Of a stretch of DNA of 29,335 bases, positions 6,956-15,571 are shown one piece after another. The stretch comes from JACNIV01 sp965370415 (lineage in GTDB: Bacteria > Cloacimonadota > Cloacimonadia > Cloacimonadales > TCS61): positions 1 to 29,335 of the forward strand of contig CBDUTJ010000033.1 of assembly GCA_965370415.1 (NCBI GenBank), written 5' to 3'. The position numbers were made by a program, and so were the translations under genes. The notes beneath the pieces were generated by a model. The model saw nothing but the letters and a program-made list of their open reading frames with translations, searched no databases and was not told the DNA's origin. Numbering within the stretch: the stretch's first letter is position 1; every line of letters starts with the position of its first letter.

Positions 6956-8422
6956 TTACTCATATTCTTTCAATAATCCTGTTCGTTCATTGAATTCCGC
7001 AATTTCTTTATCCCACTCATCAACTTTCTCTAACTGATGTTTCCAGTAATTATCATCATACCATTGAGCATTGAGTTCTTCTACGGATTTTCCCTGTTGT
7101 TCTATCCAGGTGAAGTATTTCAGATTATGCATTCTTCTCTTTTCATAGTAGGTCATTTCTATCATGTGGTCTATGCCAATTCCCATCAAATCTGCTTCAT
7201 AAACGATTGCTGCTTGTTTAGAATCAAATTCACCAAATCTTTCCCGTTCTTCTATAATGCGTGACTGGTACATTTCCATGGAATCTGTGGCAACTGTGAA
7301 AACGACGTCATTTTCGTTCATTTCATAATATTTTGCCATCTTGATAGCACCCATCAGGTTAGCAATGGAAGATATTCCCAGCAGATCGAGTTTTTCCACA
7401 AGCTGTGGGTCTACACCTTTTTCGATGAGTAGTTTCTTGCCTTCCGGTTCGTTAAAAAGCCGCATAATATGCATATTCGGTTCATCATCGATTCCTGCGA
7501 CCATATCCATATTCTTGATGTTATGTATCCACGGAACGTGTTTATCGCCAATACCTTCGATGCGATGACCACCATAACCGTTATAAAGAAGAGTGGGACA
7601 TTGCAGTGCTTCGCCGGCACAGACTTTAAAGGTCGGATATTTTTTTCTTAAATATTCAGCACAACCAAGTGTTCCGGCAGAACCCTGAGTAAGGAAAAGT
7701 GCGCTAAATCTTTGTTCTTCTTTTTTCTCGAGGTTGAATACTTCTTCCATTGCGGGTCCGGTTACTGCATAATGCCAGAGTGCATTCCCGATTTCACTGA
7801 ATTGGTTCAGGTTCACAATCTCATCTGGTCTGGCATGACATAATTCCTTAGCTTTATCATAAATTTCTTTTACGTTGCTTTCACAACCGGGAGTAGCATA
7901 AACCTCTGCTCCGATCTCATGAAGCCAGTCAAATCTTTCCTGACTCATTTCTTCAGGTAGAACTGCAATTGAATGACATCCCAGCAAGTAAGAATCATAA
8001 GCTCCACCGCGGCAATAATTACCTGTCGAAGGCCAGAGTGCTTTTTGTGTAGTAGGATCAAATTCACCGCTTACCAGTTTTTCTACAAGTGGTCCAAATG
8101 TAGCTCCCACTTTATGAGAACCTGTTGGGAAAAATTTTCCTATCAGCATCAAAATGCGTGCTTTCACTCCAGTGAGTTCTTTTGGGATTTCAATGTAATT
8201 GACTTTTCCAAATCCACCACCGAATTTAACCGGTTCGTTTTTCCAGGTTATTCTGAACATATTCAATGAATGCAAATCCCATAAACCGATGTTTTTCAGT
8301 TTTGCTCTGATCTTTTGCGGGATCAATTCCGGGTTACGCATCTGTTTGTATGTTGGAATGATGATATGTTTTTCACGACAGCGCTTGATCGTGTTTTCTA
8401 ATATTTGTTCTTTTGTTTTCAT
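6956..8422 (-). CDS. Fold-type II PLP-dependent enzyme (cysteine synthase-like)
   Basis: A 488-aa PLP enzyme of the tryptophan synthase beta / cysteine synthase superfamily. K104 in PTGSHKVGATFG is the probable Schiff-base lysine, STGNYCRG (132-139) the substrate carboxylate loop and QGSAGT (246-251) the phosphate loop. It is longer than cysteine synthases (about 310 aa), with a C-terminal extension of roughly 150 residues. I recall relatives of this length near ygeW/ygfK/ssnA genes in anaerobes, where they are annotated only as PLP-dependent proteins. I infer an amino-acid lyase or synthase step in the purine pathway. The Met at 8422 is preferred over 8446 because AGGAG lies five bases before it. 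It sits downstream of the four-helix-bundle module and upstream of the GxxExxY module. Confidence 0.85.
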   Translation of the reverse strand: MKTKEQILENTIKRCREKHIIIPTYKQMRNPELIPQKIRAKLKNIGLWDLHSLNMFRITWKNEPVKFGGGFGKVNYIEIPKELTGVKARILMLIGKFFPTGSHKVGATFGPLVEKLVSGEFDPTTQKALWPSTGNYCRGGAYDSYLLGCHSIAVLPEEMSQERFDWLHEIGAEVYATPGCESNVKEIYDKAKELCHARPDEIVNLNQFSEIGNALWHYAVTGPAMEEVFNLEKKEEQRFSALFLTQGSAGTLGCAEYLRKKYPTFKVCAGEALQCPTLLYNGYGGHRIEGIGDKHVPWIHNIKNMDMVAGIDDEPNMHIMRLFNEPEGKKLLIEKGVDPQLVEKLDLLGISSIANLMGAIKMAKYYEMNENDVVFTVATDSMEMYQSRIIEERERFGEFDSKQAAIVYEADLMGIGIDHMIEMTYYEKRRMHNLKYFTWIEQQGKSVEELNAQWYDDNYWKHQLEKVDEWDKEIAEFNERTGLLKEYE

Positions 8423-8460
8423 TTTTTCTCCTTTCTTAAGCTTCAAAGAAGCTGAGATTC

Positions 8461-8888
8461 ATAGAAGCAAAGAGTCAATTTGTTTGGTCGATTATTTTTT
8501 GGTTGGAAACCATGAAACTACAAAGCATTCTTTCCAATTCTCTTAACATTTCATAATATTCATTAAAAACATAATGACTTAGAAATGATTGGTCAAAAGC
8601 GATTTCCAATTGGGTTTGCAGTTCAAACAAAGATCCAAGAGAAATGTGCAGGAAATGATGAAATTCTTTTTTGGATTTTCTACCGAAACCTTCAGCAATG
8701 TTACTGAGTATTGAAATTGCTGCACGTCTTATTTGAGATGAAAGTGCGTATTCTTCATTTTTTGGAAAATTATGCACAACTTGATATGTCTTTTTCACGA
8801 TTTCCATGCTTTTAACCCAGATCTTCAGATCCTTGAAAGTTCTAATTTTCATAATTCCTTCTTTCTTCACTTTGCATCTTTGTTTCTG
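8461..8888. mobile_element. Probable inverted-repeat module carrying a four-helix-bundle gene
   Basis: Degenerate arms flank the gene: AGAAGCAAAGAGTCAA at 8463-8478 and, on the opposite strand, AGAAACAAAGATGCAA near 8872-8887, 13 of 16 positions matching. The 'CAAAGA(T/C)GCAAAG' style is the same as in the gene-less element at 15419-15572. The right arm lies about a dozen bases from the carbamate kinase stop codon. Confidence 0.4.
8475..8852 (-). CDS. Four-helix-bundle protein (23S rRNA intervening sequence family)
   Basis: A 125-aa protein of the family first described in 23S rRNA intervening sequences. The start FKDLKIWVKSMEIVKKTY and central SSQIRRAAISILSNIAEGFGR are the hallmark motifs (W with basic helix, then Q-x-R-R-A-x-S-x-x-x-N-I-A-E-G). 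It is predicted to form a four-helix bundle that assembles as a pentamer; its function is unknown. The Met at 8852 is used because AAGGA lies just before it; an upstream Met at 8870 is less likely. It interrupts the operon between carbamate kinase and a PLP enzyme gene, like a cassette. Confidence 0.9.
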   Translation of the reverse strand: MKIRTFKDLKIWVKSMEIVKKTYQVVHNFPKNEEYALSSQIRRAAISILSNIAEGFGRKSKKEFHHFLHISLGSLFELQTQLEIAFDQSFLSHYVFNEYYEMLRELERMLCSFMVSNQKIIDQTN

Positions 8889-8899
8889 TTTTTTTACCT

Positions 8900-9841
8900 C
8901 TACTTTACAATTCTCGTTCCGGCTTTACCGGCAACTGCATCAGCAATGAATTCAGGAGTAGTGATTATCACTTCCTTTCCACCACCTTCCAGAAATTCAA
9001 TAGAAGATTCGATTTTTGGCAGCATACTTCCTTTCATGAAATGTCCTTCAGTGCAATATTGTTTTGCTTCAGCCAGGCTCATATTGGAAATTGCTTTTTC
9101 GTTTTCCGTTCCGAAATTAAGATATACCTGTTCTATGGCTGTGGAAATAATTAGATAATCTGCTTTCAGATTTCTTGCCAGCAGAGATGAAGCTCTATCT
9201 TTATCGATCACGGCAGAAACACCGCTCAGATTTCCATTTTTATCTTCAATAACAGGAATACCACCACCGCCAACAGCAATAACAATAAAATCATTCTTAA
9301 TCAAACAATCGATAGCATCCTGCTCTATGATCTTAATTGGAATGGGGGAAGCCACCACACGTCTATAACCGCGTCCAGCATCCTCAACGATATCCCAATC
9401 ATATTGCTGCTTTTTGTTCTCGGCTTCTTCTTTACTCAGGAAAGGACCGATCGGCTTTGCAGGTGAATGAAAAGCTTCATCGTCCTTATCGACTAAAACC
9501 TGAGTCACTACAGTAGCCACACCTTTATTGATCCCTTTTTTCTTTAAAATATTTCCTACTGCCTGCTGTATCTGGTAACCGATTGCACCTTGTGTATCAG
9601 CTCCTGCTGATGGAAGTGGAACATCGTGAAGCTGATCTTTTGAAATCTCTGAACGAAGAAGAATAAAACCGACCTGAGGTCCATTTCCATGCGATACAAT
9701 AACTTGAATATTTTGCTCGATCAATTTCACGATATGTTGAGCAGTTTCTATGATGCAATCATATTGATCATCTACAGTTTGATGGCTTTTATCTTTGATC
9801 AGGGAATTTCCCCCAATCGCTAATACTGCTAATTTTGACAT
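8900..9841 (-). CDS. arcC: Carbamate kinase
   Basis: A 313-aa carbamate kinase (amino acid kinase fold), full length for the family. The N-terminal AIGGNSL, SHGNGPQVG (~50), PSAGADTQGAIGYQIQQ (~75-91), VAVGGGGIPVI (~205) and DKDRASSLLA (~230) are all present. The reaction in this context is carbamoyl phosphate + ADP to carbamate (then NH3 + CO2) + ATP, so it is the energy-conserving last step of purine-ureido breakdown. GGAGG sits at a normal distance from the ATG. It follows the two carbamoyltransferases, which would supply carbamoyl phosphate. No arginine deiminase is present in the window. Confidence 0.96.
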   Translation of the reverse strand: MSKLAVLAIGGNSLIKDKSHQTVDDQYDCIIETAQHIVKLIEQNIQVIVSHGNGPQVGFILLRSEISKDQLHDVPLPSAGADTQGAIGYQIQQAVGNILKKKGINKGVATVVTQVLVDKDDEAFHSPAKPIGPFLSKEEAENKKQQYDWDIVEDAGRGYRRVVASPIPIKIIEQDAIDCLIKNDFIVIAVGGGGIPVIEDKNGNLSGVSAVIDKDRASSLLARNLKADYLIISTAIEQVYLNFGTENEKAISNMSLAEAKQYCTEGHFMKGSMLPKIESSIEFLEGGGKEVIITTPEFIADAVAGKAGTRIVK

Positions 9842-9857
9842 TTGTTTTTCCTCCTAT

Positions 9858-9967
9858 AACTCATCCCCTAATCCCTTCTATAAAGAAGAAAGGAATTTTT
9901 TAAAAGAAATGAGAATTTTCTTATTCCTTTTATTTCCCTCTCTTTGAAGAGAGGGTCAGGGTGAGTT
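9858..9967. repeat. Gene-less inverted-repeat (MITE-like) element
   Basis: Outer arms start AACTCATCCCCTAATCCC (9858 onwards) and, on the other strand, AACTCACCCTGACCCTCTCT (9967 downwards), an imperfect inverted repeat about 110 bases apart. Inside, CCCTCTCTT/AAGAGAGGG (9936-9955) forms a perfect 9-bp hairpin with a 2-base loop. The right arm ends two bases before the stop codon of the carbamoyltransferase gene. There is no coding capacity. Confidence 0.6.
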
Positions 9968-9969
9968 TT

Positions 9970-11007
9970 TCAAATTTCTACTTTCATCCCAGCAATGGTC
10001 ATTGCCATTATAGCTTTTTGTGTATGAAGTCTGTTCTCTGCAATATCTACGATGATCGAATTTGGTCCACTGGCAACTTCATCTGTTACTTCTTTACCGC
10101 GATCAACAGGCATTGGATGAATGTATAATGCGTTATTTGTGCGATCTATTCTTTCCTGGTTGCAGATCCAATCTGTCATTTTGCTAGCACGGGCAATTTC
10201 AGCTTCTTTACCGATCTGATAGAAATCCGGTCCGAACCAATTACGAGAATAAACAAATTCCACATCATCTGTATAACCTTCATTTGGATCATTGATGATC
10301 TCGAATTTAGTGCCATTGGCTTCGCAATTTGCTTTCACCTTGGCAATTTCTTCTTCAGGAAGATCATAGCCTTTTGGAAAAGCAAGTTTTACATTCATAC
10401 CCAAACGTGAAGTAATAAGTAGACTCTCATGAACAGAGCAGTAAGAGCGTGCTAACGAGCCATGAGCCCAGGTCATGAGAATAGTTTTGCCTTTCAGATC
10501 GCCTTTATGTTCCTGCATTCCCATCACATCGGAAAGTCCCTGGCAGGGATGATATTTGTCGTCTGCCATGTTGATAATGGGAACATTCATCCATTTTGCG
10601 TATTCGCGCAAAAGAGCGTTGCCATCACCATAATTTTCCACGGAAGTTTCCAGAATTCTGATTCCCATTCCGCAAGCATATCTCGCCAGCACTTTTGCTG
10701 CATCTTCTATTGTTTCTCCTGCCTGCACTTCCACACCACCGCTGGTTTTTTTCAGGCGCATTGTTTTTGGTTCCAGGAATTGAGCATGCCCACCCAGTTC
10801 CGTAGCTGCCGATTCAAATGAAATTCTGGTACGTAATGATGGGTTAAAGAAGAACATCAGGAAAGTCTTGTCTTTAAGAAGTTGATTGTATTTATTTCCA
10901 TAACGGTCTGCTTTCATTTCTTTGGCGAGTTTCAGCAGAGCGTTGATCTCCTGCACTGAAAGTTCCTGAGTACAGATGACATCTTTACCTTTCATATCTA
11001 CTAACAT
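9970..11007 (-). CDS. Knotted carbamoyltransferase (AOTCase/YgeW-like), HPMP variant
   Basis: A 345-aa member of the aspartate/ornithine carbamoyltransferase family, closest by eye to the knotted acetyl/succinylornithine and YgeW branch. The carbamoyl phosphate motif is SLRTR (57-61), HPCQ is at 153-156 and the C-terminus has IAENRLHTQKAIM. The amino-acid-binding loop reads HPMP (297-300) instead of the HCLP of ornithine-type enzymes, so the catalytic cysteine is missing and the substrate is probably different. I infer it runs toward phosphorolysis of a ureido compound, making carbamoyl phosphate for the adjacent carbamate kinase. The start at 11007 has AGGAG five bases upstream; a longer frame to 11046 lacks such a site. 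It overlaps no gene and follows its paralogue after about 50 bases. Confidence 0.88.
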   Translation of the reverse strand: MLVDMKGKDVICTQELSVQEINALLKLAKEMKADRYGNKYNQLLKDKTFLMFFFNPSLRTRISFESAATELGGHAQFLEPKTMRLKKTSGGVEVQAGETIEDAAKVLARYACGMGIRILETSVENYGDGNALLREYAKWMNVPIINMADDKYHPCQGLSDVMGMQEHKGDLKGKTILMTWAHGSLARSYCSVHESLLITSRLGMNVKLAFPKGYDLPEEEIAKVKANCEANGTKFEIINDPNEGYTDDVEFVYSRNWFGPDFYQIGKEAEIARASKMTDWICNQERIDRTNNALYIHPMPVDRGKEVTDEVASGPNSIIVDIAENRLHTQKAIMAMTIAGMKVEI

Positions 11008-11061
11008 ATTTTCTCCTTTAGGAATCGAAAATTTTTCAATTCTCAATTTTCATTTGTCAAT

Positions 11062-12138
11062 TTACAGTCTTCCACCCATAAGCAAAGTCATAATCGCTTT
11101 TTGAGCATGAAGGCGGTTTTCCGCTTCATCATAAACAACACTTTGCGGACCATCGATGACTGCATCAGTAACTTCCATATCTCTATCTGCAGGAAGGCAG
11201 TGCATATAAATTCCGTTCTTATCGATAAGTTTCATTTTCTTTTCATCACATATCCAATGTTTATTTCTTTCAAAAAGATCTTTCATACCATCCAGGTTTT
11301 CTTCTTTGATCTTTTTGCCATTTTCATCCATTTGAGCAAAGAAGGGAAGAGCACCCCATGATTTTGGATATACTACATGAGCACCTTCAAAGGCAGCTTC
11401 CATATCATCGGTTTCTTCAAAAGTACTACCGTTTTGAGCAGCATATTCATGGCATTTCTTGGTAACTTCAGGATCGAGTTCGAATCCTTTCGGTCGGGCA
11501 AGAACCACGTCCATTCCTAAAAGGGAAGGAGCCAGAGCAAGACTTTGCGGAACTGCGAATGGTTTTGATGTGGAGCCGGAATAAGCCCAGCTTATCACGA
11601 ATTTTTTCTTCTTGAAATCACCGAATTTTTCTTTGATCGTAAGCATATCGGCAAGAGCCTGGCAGGGATGATATACATCACATTCCATGTTGATAATGGG
11701 AATGTCGGAATAATGTGCGAATTCCTTCATTGTTTCATGTGCAAAACCATATATCCATTGAGACGGTGCACCATACATTCTGATTGCCAAAGCATCTCCG
11801 GTTCTACTGAGAACTTGGGCAACATCACAGATCCTTTCGGTTTTATAAGGAACTTCAAACCCTTTGCGAGCGGGAGTGTAAGTTTTTCCCGGTTCCAAAT
11901 CCACATGAAAACCACCAAGTTGCTGAATTCCCACAGCGAATGTGCTTCTGGTTCTTAGTGAACTGTTGAAAAACATCGTGTAAAGTGTTTTTCCTTTCAA
12001 GATGTGGGATGTATCTTCATTCATTGCATAACGTGTTTTCAGCTCTTCTGCCAGACGCAATAAAGATTCCCATTCTTCTTTTGTATAATCAATTTCAGGA
12101 CTGAGCCAGTCTCTTCCTAAAAATTTGTTCGTACGCAT
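11062..12138 (-). CDS. Knotted carbamoyltransferase (AOTCase/YgeW-like), HCLP variant
   Basis: A 358-aa carbamoyltransferase with SSLRTR (59-64), VYHPCQALADM (156-166), PKSWGALPFF and HCLPADRDMEVTDAV (313-327), then DEAENRLHAQKAIM. The KSWGALPFF and LHAQKAIM segments are those of N-acetyl/N-succinylornithine carbamoyltransferases, whose deep trefoil knot they share. Arginine synthesis is one possible role, but no arg genes are near. Tandem placement with a divergent paralogue and carbamate kinase in a ygfK-ssnA cluster points to the YgeW role, release of carbamoyl phosphate from a purine-derived ureido acid. GGAGG precedes the ATG. The tiny ORF at 12208-12297 lies directly upstream. Confidence 0.9.
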   Translation of the reverse strand: MRTNKFLGRDWLSPEIDYTKEEWESLLRLAEELKTRYAMNEDTSHILKGKTLYTMFFNSSLRTRSTFAVGIQQLGGFHVDLEPGKTYTPARKGFEVPYKTERICDVAQVLSRTGDALAIRMYGAPSQWIYGFAHETMKEFAHYSDIPIINMECDVYHPCQALADMLTIKEKFGDFKKKKFVISWAYSGSTSKPFAVPQSLALAPSLLGMDVVLARPKGFELDPEVTKKCHEYAAQNGSTFEETDDMEAAFEGAHVVYPKSWGALPFFAQMDENGKKIKEENLDGMKDLFERNKHWICDEKKMKLIDKNGIYMHCLPADRDMEVTDAVIDGPQSVVYDEAENRLHAQKAIMTLLMGGRL

Positions 12139-12207
12139 ATTTCCTCCAAAATTATTTTTTATTTGTTTAATTAATTTTTTAAACTTCAGGTAAAAAAGAC
12201 AGTAGTA

Positions 12208-12297
12208 TTATTTGTTATTACATAAGAAGATACAGGATAAGCGGCGCATTTTATAGATGCGTTTCAGCATGAAGTCAACATTCAAGTCGTTGTTCAT
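12208..12297 (-). CDS. Putative 29-aa small protein between ygfK and carbamoyltransferase
   Basis: The reading frame encodes MNNDLNVDFMLKRIYKMRRL followed by SCIFLCNNK. It has one of the best ribosome sites in the window (AGGAGGT, then a 6-base spacer before the ATG) and lies in an otherwise unexplained 170-base gap inside the operon. The peptide is basic with a short hydrophobic, cysteine-containing end. I know no family for it. A leader peptide or an attenuator for the carbamoyltransferase genes is equally possible. The strong ribosome site is the main evidence. Confidence 0.45.
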   Translation of the reverse strand: MNNDLNVDFMLKRIYKMRRLSCIFLCNNK

Positions 12298-12309
12298 ATC
12301 CGTACCTCC

Positions 12310-15300
12310 TTAATTTTGTATTAGATATATGTAATTTCTGAAAACAGTGTAAATTATGTCAACCACGTTTTGCATTTCTTCCGGAACATCAAATACAGGA
12401 TCGCTGAATATTATCTTTCCATCATTATAAAGCAAATCATACAAGTTGGAATTATAGCGTAATTTTATTTTGTTATTTGTTACAAGAAAGCCGTTATTTT
12501 TATTTACAGCCATATCGTCTCCTTTCCAGAAAAGAGTGAATTTATCTTTGTAAGGTGCGCCATTGTAAGGGCAGAATGTTTCGCAATTTCCGCATTCGTT
12601 GCAGAGTCCATCCAGATGCAGGATCTGATTTTCGTCTTTGAATCCTGGAACTTTGATGGCAATATTAGCACGGTTTGGACAAACTTCCACGCATTTATTA
12701 CAAATAAAGTTACATTCCAAACAGCGGTTTGTTTCAGCAGAGATTTCTTCTTTGGAGGATAAGACTTCTACGGTTGGATTAATAATACCTTTTTTGTTAC
12801 GAATATCTTGTTTTCTTATTTCATTATCGAATTTGTAATTTTCTAGCTCAACTTTTTTCGGATCAATTCCTTCTTTCTCGAAGATAGCATTGGCAATCTT
12901 CTGCCCGTCTACAATTGCTTCTACAACGGTTGAAGGACCTCGCAAAGCATCTCCACCAATGAATACATTTTTATTGCTGGTTTCACCAAATTCATTAACC
13001 AAAATGTTTTTTCGCTCATCGATTTGAATGTCATTCTTCTTCAATATATCATAATCCACTATTTCACCGATAGCTGAAAGAACAGTATCGATTCCTAATT
13101 CTACAAATTTACCTTCTACAGGAAGCGGACGTTTTCTACCGCTTTCATCAGGTTCACCCAGTTCCATAACCTGACATTTCAGGATGCCATTATTCAGTGA
13201 AACAGGATTTATCAGATCTTTGAAAATTACTTCATCTTTAATGGCATTATCAAGTTCTTCACGATCTGCTGGCATCTCTTTGATAGTACGGCGGTAAATA
13301 ATGTAAACATTTTCTACGCCCGGAGTTTTTTTAGCAGCACGAGCGCTATCCATTGCACTGTTACCACCCCCCACAACGGCAACGTTTTTGCCAAGATCGA
13401 GAGCTTTCTTATCTTTATTCCAATCCTGCAGAAATTTGATAGCTCCATAAACTTTGGAAGTATCACCTTCCATTGGAAGCATTCGGGATTTCCAGGCGCC
13501 GATAGCCAGGTTGATATACTTGAATTCATCAGCTTTCAGTTTTTCTAAATCAAAATCAGCGTCAGCATTCATTTGAAATTTCACACCCATTTGTTTAATT
13601 AGTTTAATATCATTTTGGATAGCCCAGTCGGGGATTCTGAAACCTGGTATTGTATGAATTATTGTTCCGCCCGGTTTGTTGGTTTTATCAAAGATAGTTA
13701 CGTTAAAACCTTCACGAGCTAGGAAATAAGCGGAAGCCAATCCGGCAGGTCCGGCACCGATAACTGCAACTTTTACACCATTATGGTTTTCTGGGGTTTT
13801 CAAATTTTTCAGGAAATTATCATATCCATTCTCCGCTGCAACTCGTTTGAGTTCACGAATGAGAACGGGTTCTTCATAGTCATTACGAACGCATTTCAGC
13901 ATGCATTTATGATCGCAAATAAAACCTGTTATGAACGGAAGCGGATTCTTGGAAACGATAAGCTCTAATGCTTCCAGGTAACGCTTTTCACCAATCAGGC
14001 GAATATATTCCGGTACATCCTGATTTATCGGACATCCAATCGTGCAAGGTGCGATAAAACAGTCGGTTTCAGGAAGTTTCTCATCAATCTTCATCGGTGC
14101 GTCAGATTTATATTCTTTCTTGTATTTCTCGTTTGAAAGAGCATCTGCAGCTATGGCATCCAATTTCTCCTGGTTAATATTTTGGGAAGGAAAGTCTTGC
14201 ATGGAGCTATCCAATAGTTCAGCGATCTGAGTTAAACGTGTATATCCGCCCGGTTTCAGCAGATCTGTTGCTAATGTGATGGGTTTAATACCGGTTTCAA
14301 AAATATCTTTGATATTAAAGAAACTCGCACCGCCTGCATAAGAAATAGGAAGTTTACCTCCAAATTCGTTTGAAAGTTTTTTTGCCAAGTTGATTGTGAG
14401 TGGAAATAATGCACGACCGCTCATATACATTTCATCTGTGGGGAGTATACCTTTTTCGTTAACCACAGCGAGTGTATTGGAAAGTTTTACACCAAATTCC
14501 ACATTGTTTTCATCTGCAAAGGCAAGAAGAACTTTCAGCATTTTGACAGCATCATCATATTGCATATCGTGTGTAAATGATTCTTCTTTCAAAATTATGT
14601 GATCGTATCCCAGTTTTTGGAATGTATTTTTTACATATTCATAACCATGCAAAGTAGGGTTCATTTTCAAAAAAGTATGCAATTTCTTTTCACTGATAAG
14701 ATATTTACAGATAAGTTCCTGGTCTTCGGGAGGACAGCCATGCATGGTGGAAAGAGTAATCGAATTTGAGATGTTAAGTGAGATCGTTTCTACGAATTCT
14801 GCATCTGTAATGTTAGGAATTTTTCCGCTTTCGATAGCTGCTTTCAGTTCTTGCTTACACCGTTGGAATACTTCGTTTCCTGAAGCATCCTTGAGCTCTT
14901 CAATGAATTTATCTATTTTTGGGTCTTTGATACCTTTCAGATCGTAGCCAACGCTCATATTAAAAATAAAAGATCGTTCATCTGTTTTTGAAAGACTGAA
15001 CATTTTATTAAGTAAATGCAGTAGAAACCAGGCTTTGACATATTCTGCATAAGCTTGCGGGACTGTCAGTTCTGTTGACCACTCGGTGTTATAACCTTCA
15101 TCAGTTGCTTCAATACAGGGTTTTTCAATGTCGAGTGTATCCATTATCTGCACGGTTTTCAGCTCGAAGAATCTGCTGCCTGTAAGATAGGCAGCTACAA
15201 TATTCGGTGTGGATTGTGTATGCGGTCCGGCAGCAGGTCCGATTGGAGTTTCGCATTTTTCACCAAAGATGGTGAATGCGGATGTATCCGGTTTACGGTA

Positions 15301-15405
15301 GAATTTATCTTCGTGAATTCCGAAGATGTTTTTTTCATTTTTATATTCTTCCAAAATCCAGTTTAATAATTTTTTAAATGAAACTGGTATCATTATATCG
15401 CTCAT
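12310..15405 (-). CDS. ygfK: YgfK-type flavo/iron-sulfur oxidoreductase
   Basis: A 1031-aa protein, essentially the length of E. coli YgfK. Layout: residues ~1-430 form a dihydroorotate/dihydropyrimidine dehydrogenase-like barrel; CFIAPCTIGCPINQD at ~450 and CDHKCMLKC at ~500 are GltD-like Fe-S ligands; VIGAGPAGLASAYFLA (~548) binds FAD; VVGGGNSAMDSARAA (~681) binds NAD(P); the C-terminus has CLECNFICNKCVEVCP (~897) and CNECGNCETFCP (~935), two ferredoxin-like sets. The family is annotated as putative selenate reductase subunit but is now tied to anaerobic purine and urate breakdown, probably as a reductase of a purine ring intermediate. The start at 15405 has GAGGA upstream. It follows ssnA across the repeat element at 15419-15572. 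Confidence 0.94.
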   Translation of the reverse strand: MSDIMIPVSFKKLLNWILEEYKNEKNIFGIHEDKFYRKPDTSAFTIFGEKCETPIGPAAGPHTQSTPNIVAAYLTGSRFFELKTVQIMDTLDIEKPCIEATDEGYNTEWSTELTVPQAYAEYVKAWFLLHLLNKMFSLSKTDERSFIFNMSVGYDLKGIKDPKIDKFIEELKDASGNEVFQRCKQELKAAIESGKIPNITDAEFVETISLNISNSITLSTMHGCPPEDQELICKYLISEKKLHTFLKMNPTLHGYEYVKNTFQKLGYDHIILKEESFTHDMQYDDAVKMLKVLLAFADENNVEFGVKLSNTLAVVNEKGILPTDEMYMSGRALFPLTINLAKKLSNEFGGKLPISYAGGASFFNIKDIFETGIKPITLATDLLKPGGYTRLTQIAELLDSSMQDFPSQNINQEKLDAIAADALSNEKYKKEYKSDAPMKIDEKLPETDCFIAPCTIGCPINQDVPEYIRLIGEKRYLEALELIVSKNPLPFITGFICDHKCMLKCVRNDYEEPVLIRELKRVAAENGYDNFLKNLKTPENHNGVKVAVIGAGPAGLASAYFLAREGFNVTIFDKTNKPGGTIIHTIPGFRIPDWAIQNDIKLIKQMGVKFQMNADADFDLEKLKADEFKYINLAIGAWKSRMLPMEGDTSKVYGAIKFLQDWNKDKKALDLGKNVAVVGGGNSAMDSARAAKKTPGVENVYIIYRRTIKEMPADREELDNAIKDEVIFKDLINPVSLNNGILKCQVMELGEPDESGRKRPLPVEGKFVELGIDTVLSAIGEIVDYDILKKNDIQIDERKNILVNEFGETSNKNVFIGGDALRGPSTVVEAIVDGQKIANAIFEKEGIDPKKVELENYKFDNEIRKQDIRNKKGIINPTVEVLSSKEEISAETNRCLECNFICNKCVEVCPNRANIAIKVPGFKDENQILHLDGLCNECGNCETFCPYNGAPYKDKFTLFWKGDDMAVNKNNGFLVTNNKIKLRYNSNLYDLLYNDGKIIFSDPVFDVPEEMQNVVDIIYTVFRNYIYLIQN

Positions 15406-15418
15406 TAATTCCTCGCTT

Positions 15419-15571
15419 TGCCACTAAGGCACTAAGACACAAAGGTCACTATTTCTTTTCGTATTTTGCCACAAAGACACGAAGGCACAAAGTTCATATT
15501 AAAATTATTAATAAATACAATTCTTTTCACACCAGTCTCCTTGTGCTCTTAGTGTCTTTGAGACTTGGTGG
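15419..15571. repeat. Gene-less inverted-repeat element with 'cacaaaggcac' arms
   Basis: The left arm GCCACTAAGGCACTAAGACA (starting 15420) is followed by a direct partial copy GCCACAAAGACACGAAGGCA (starting 15469). The right arm, reverse-complemented from 15571, reads GCCACCAAGTCTCAAAGACA. There is no coding frame inside. The right arm abuts the ssnA stop codon (15572-15574). It belongs to the same class of short repeat seen around the GxxExxY and four-helix-bundle genes, here without cargo. Confidence 0.65.
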
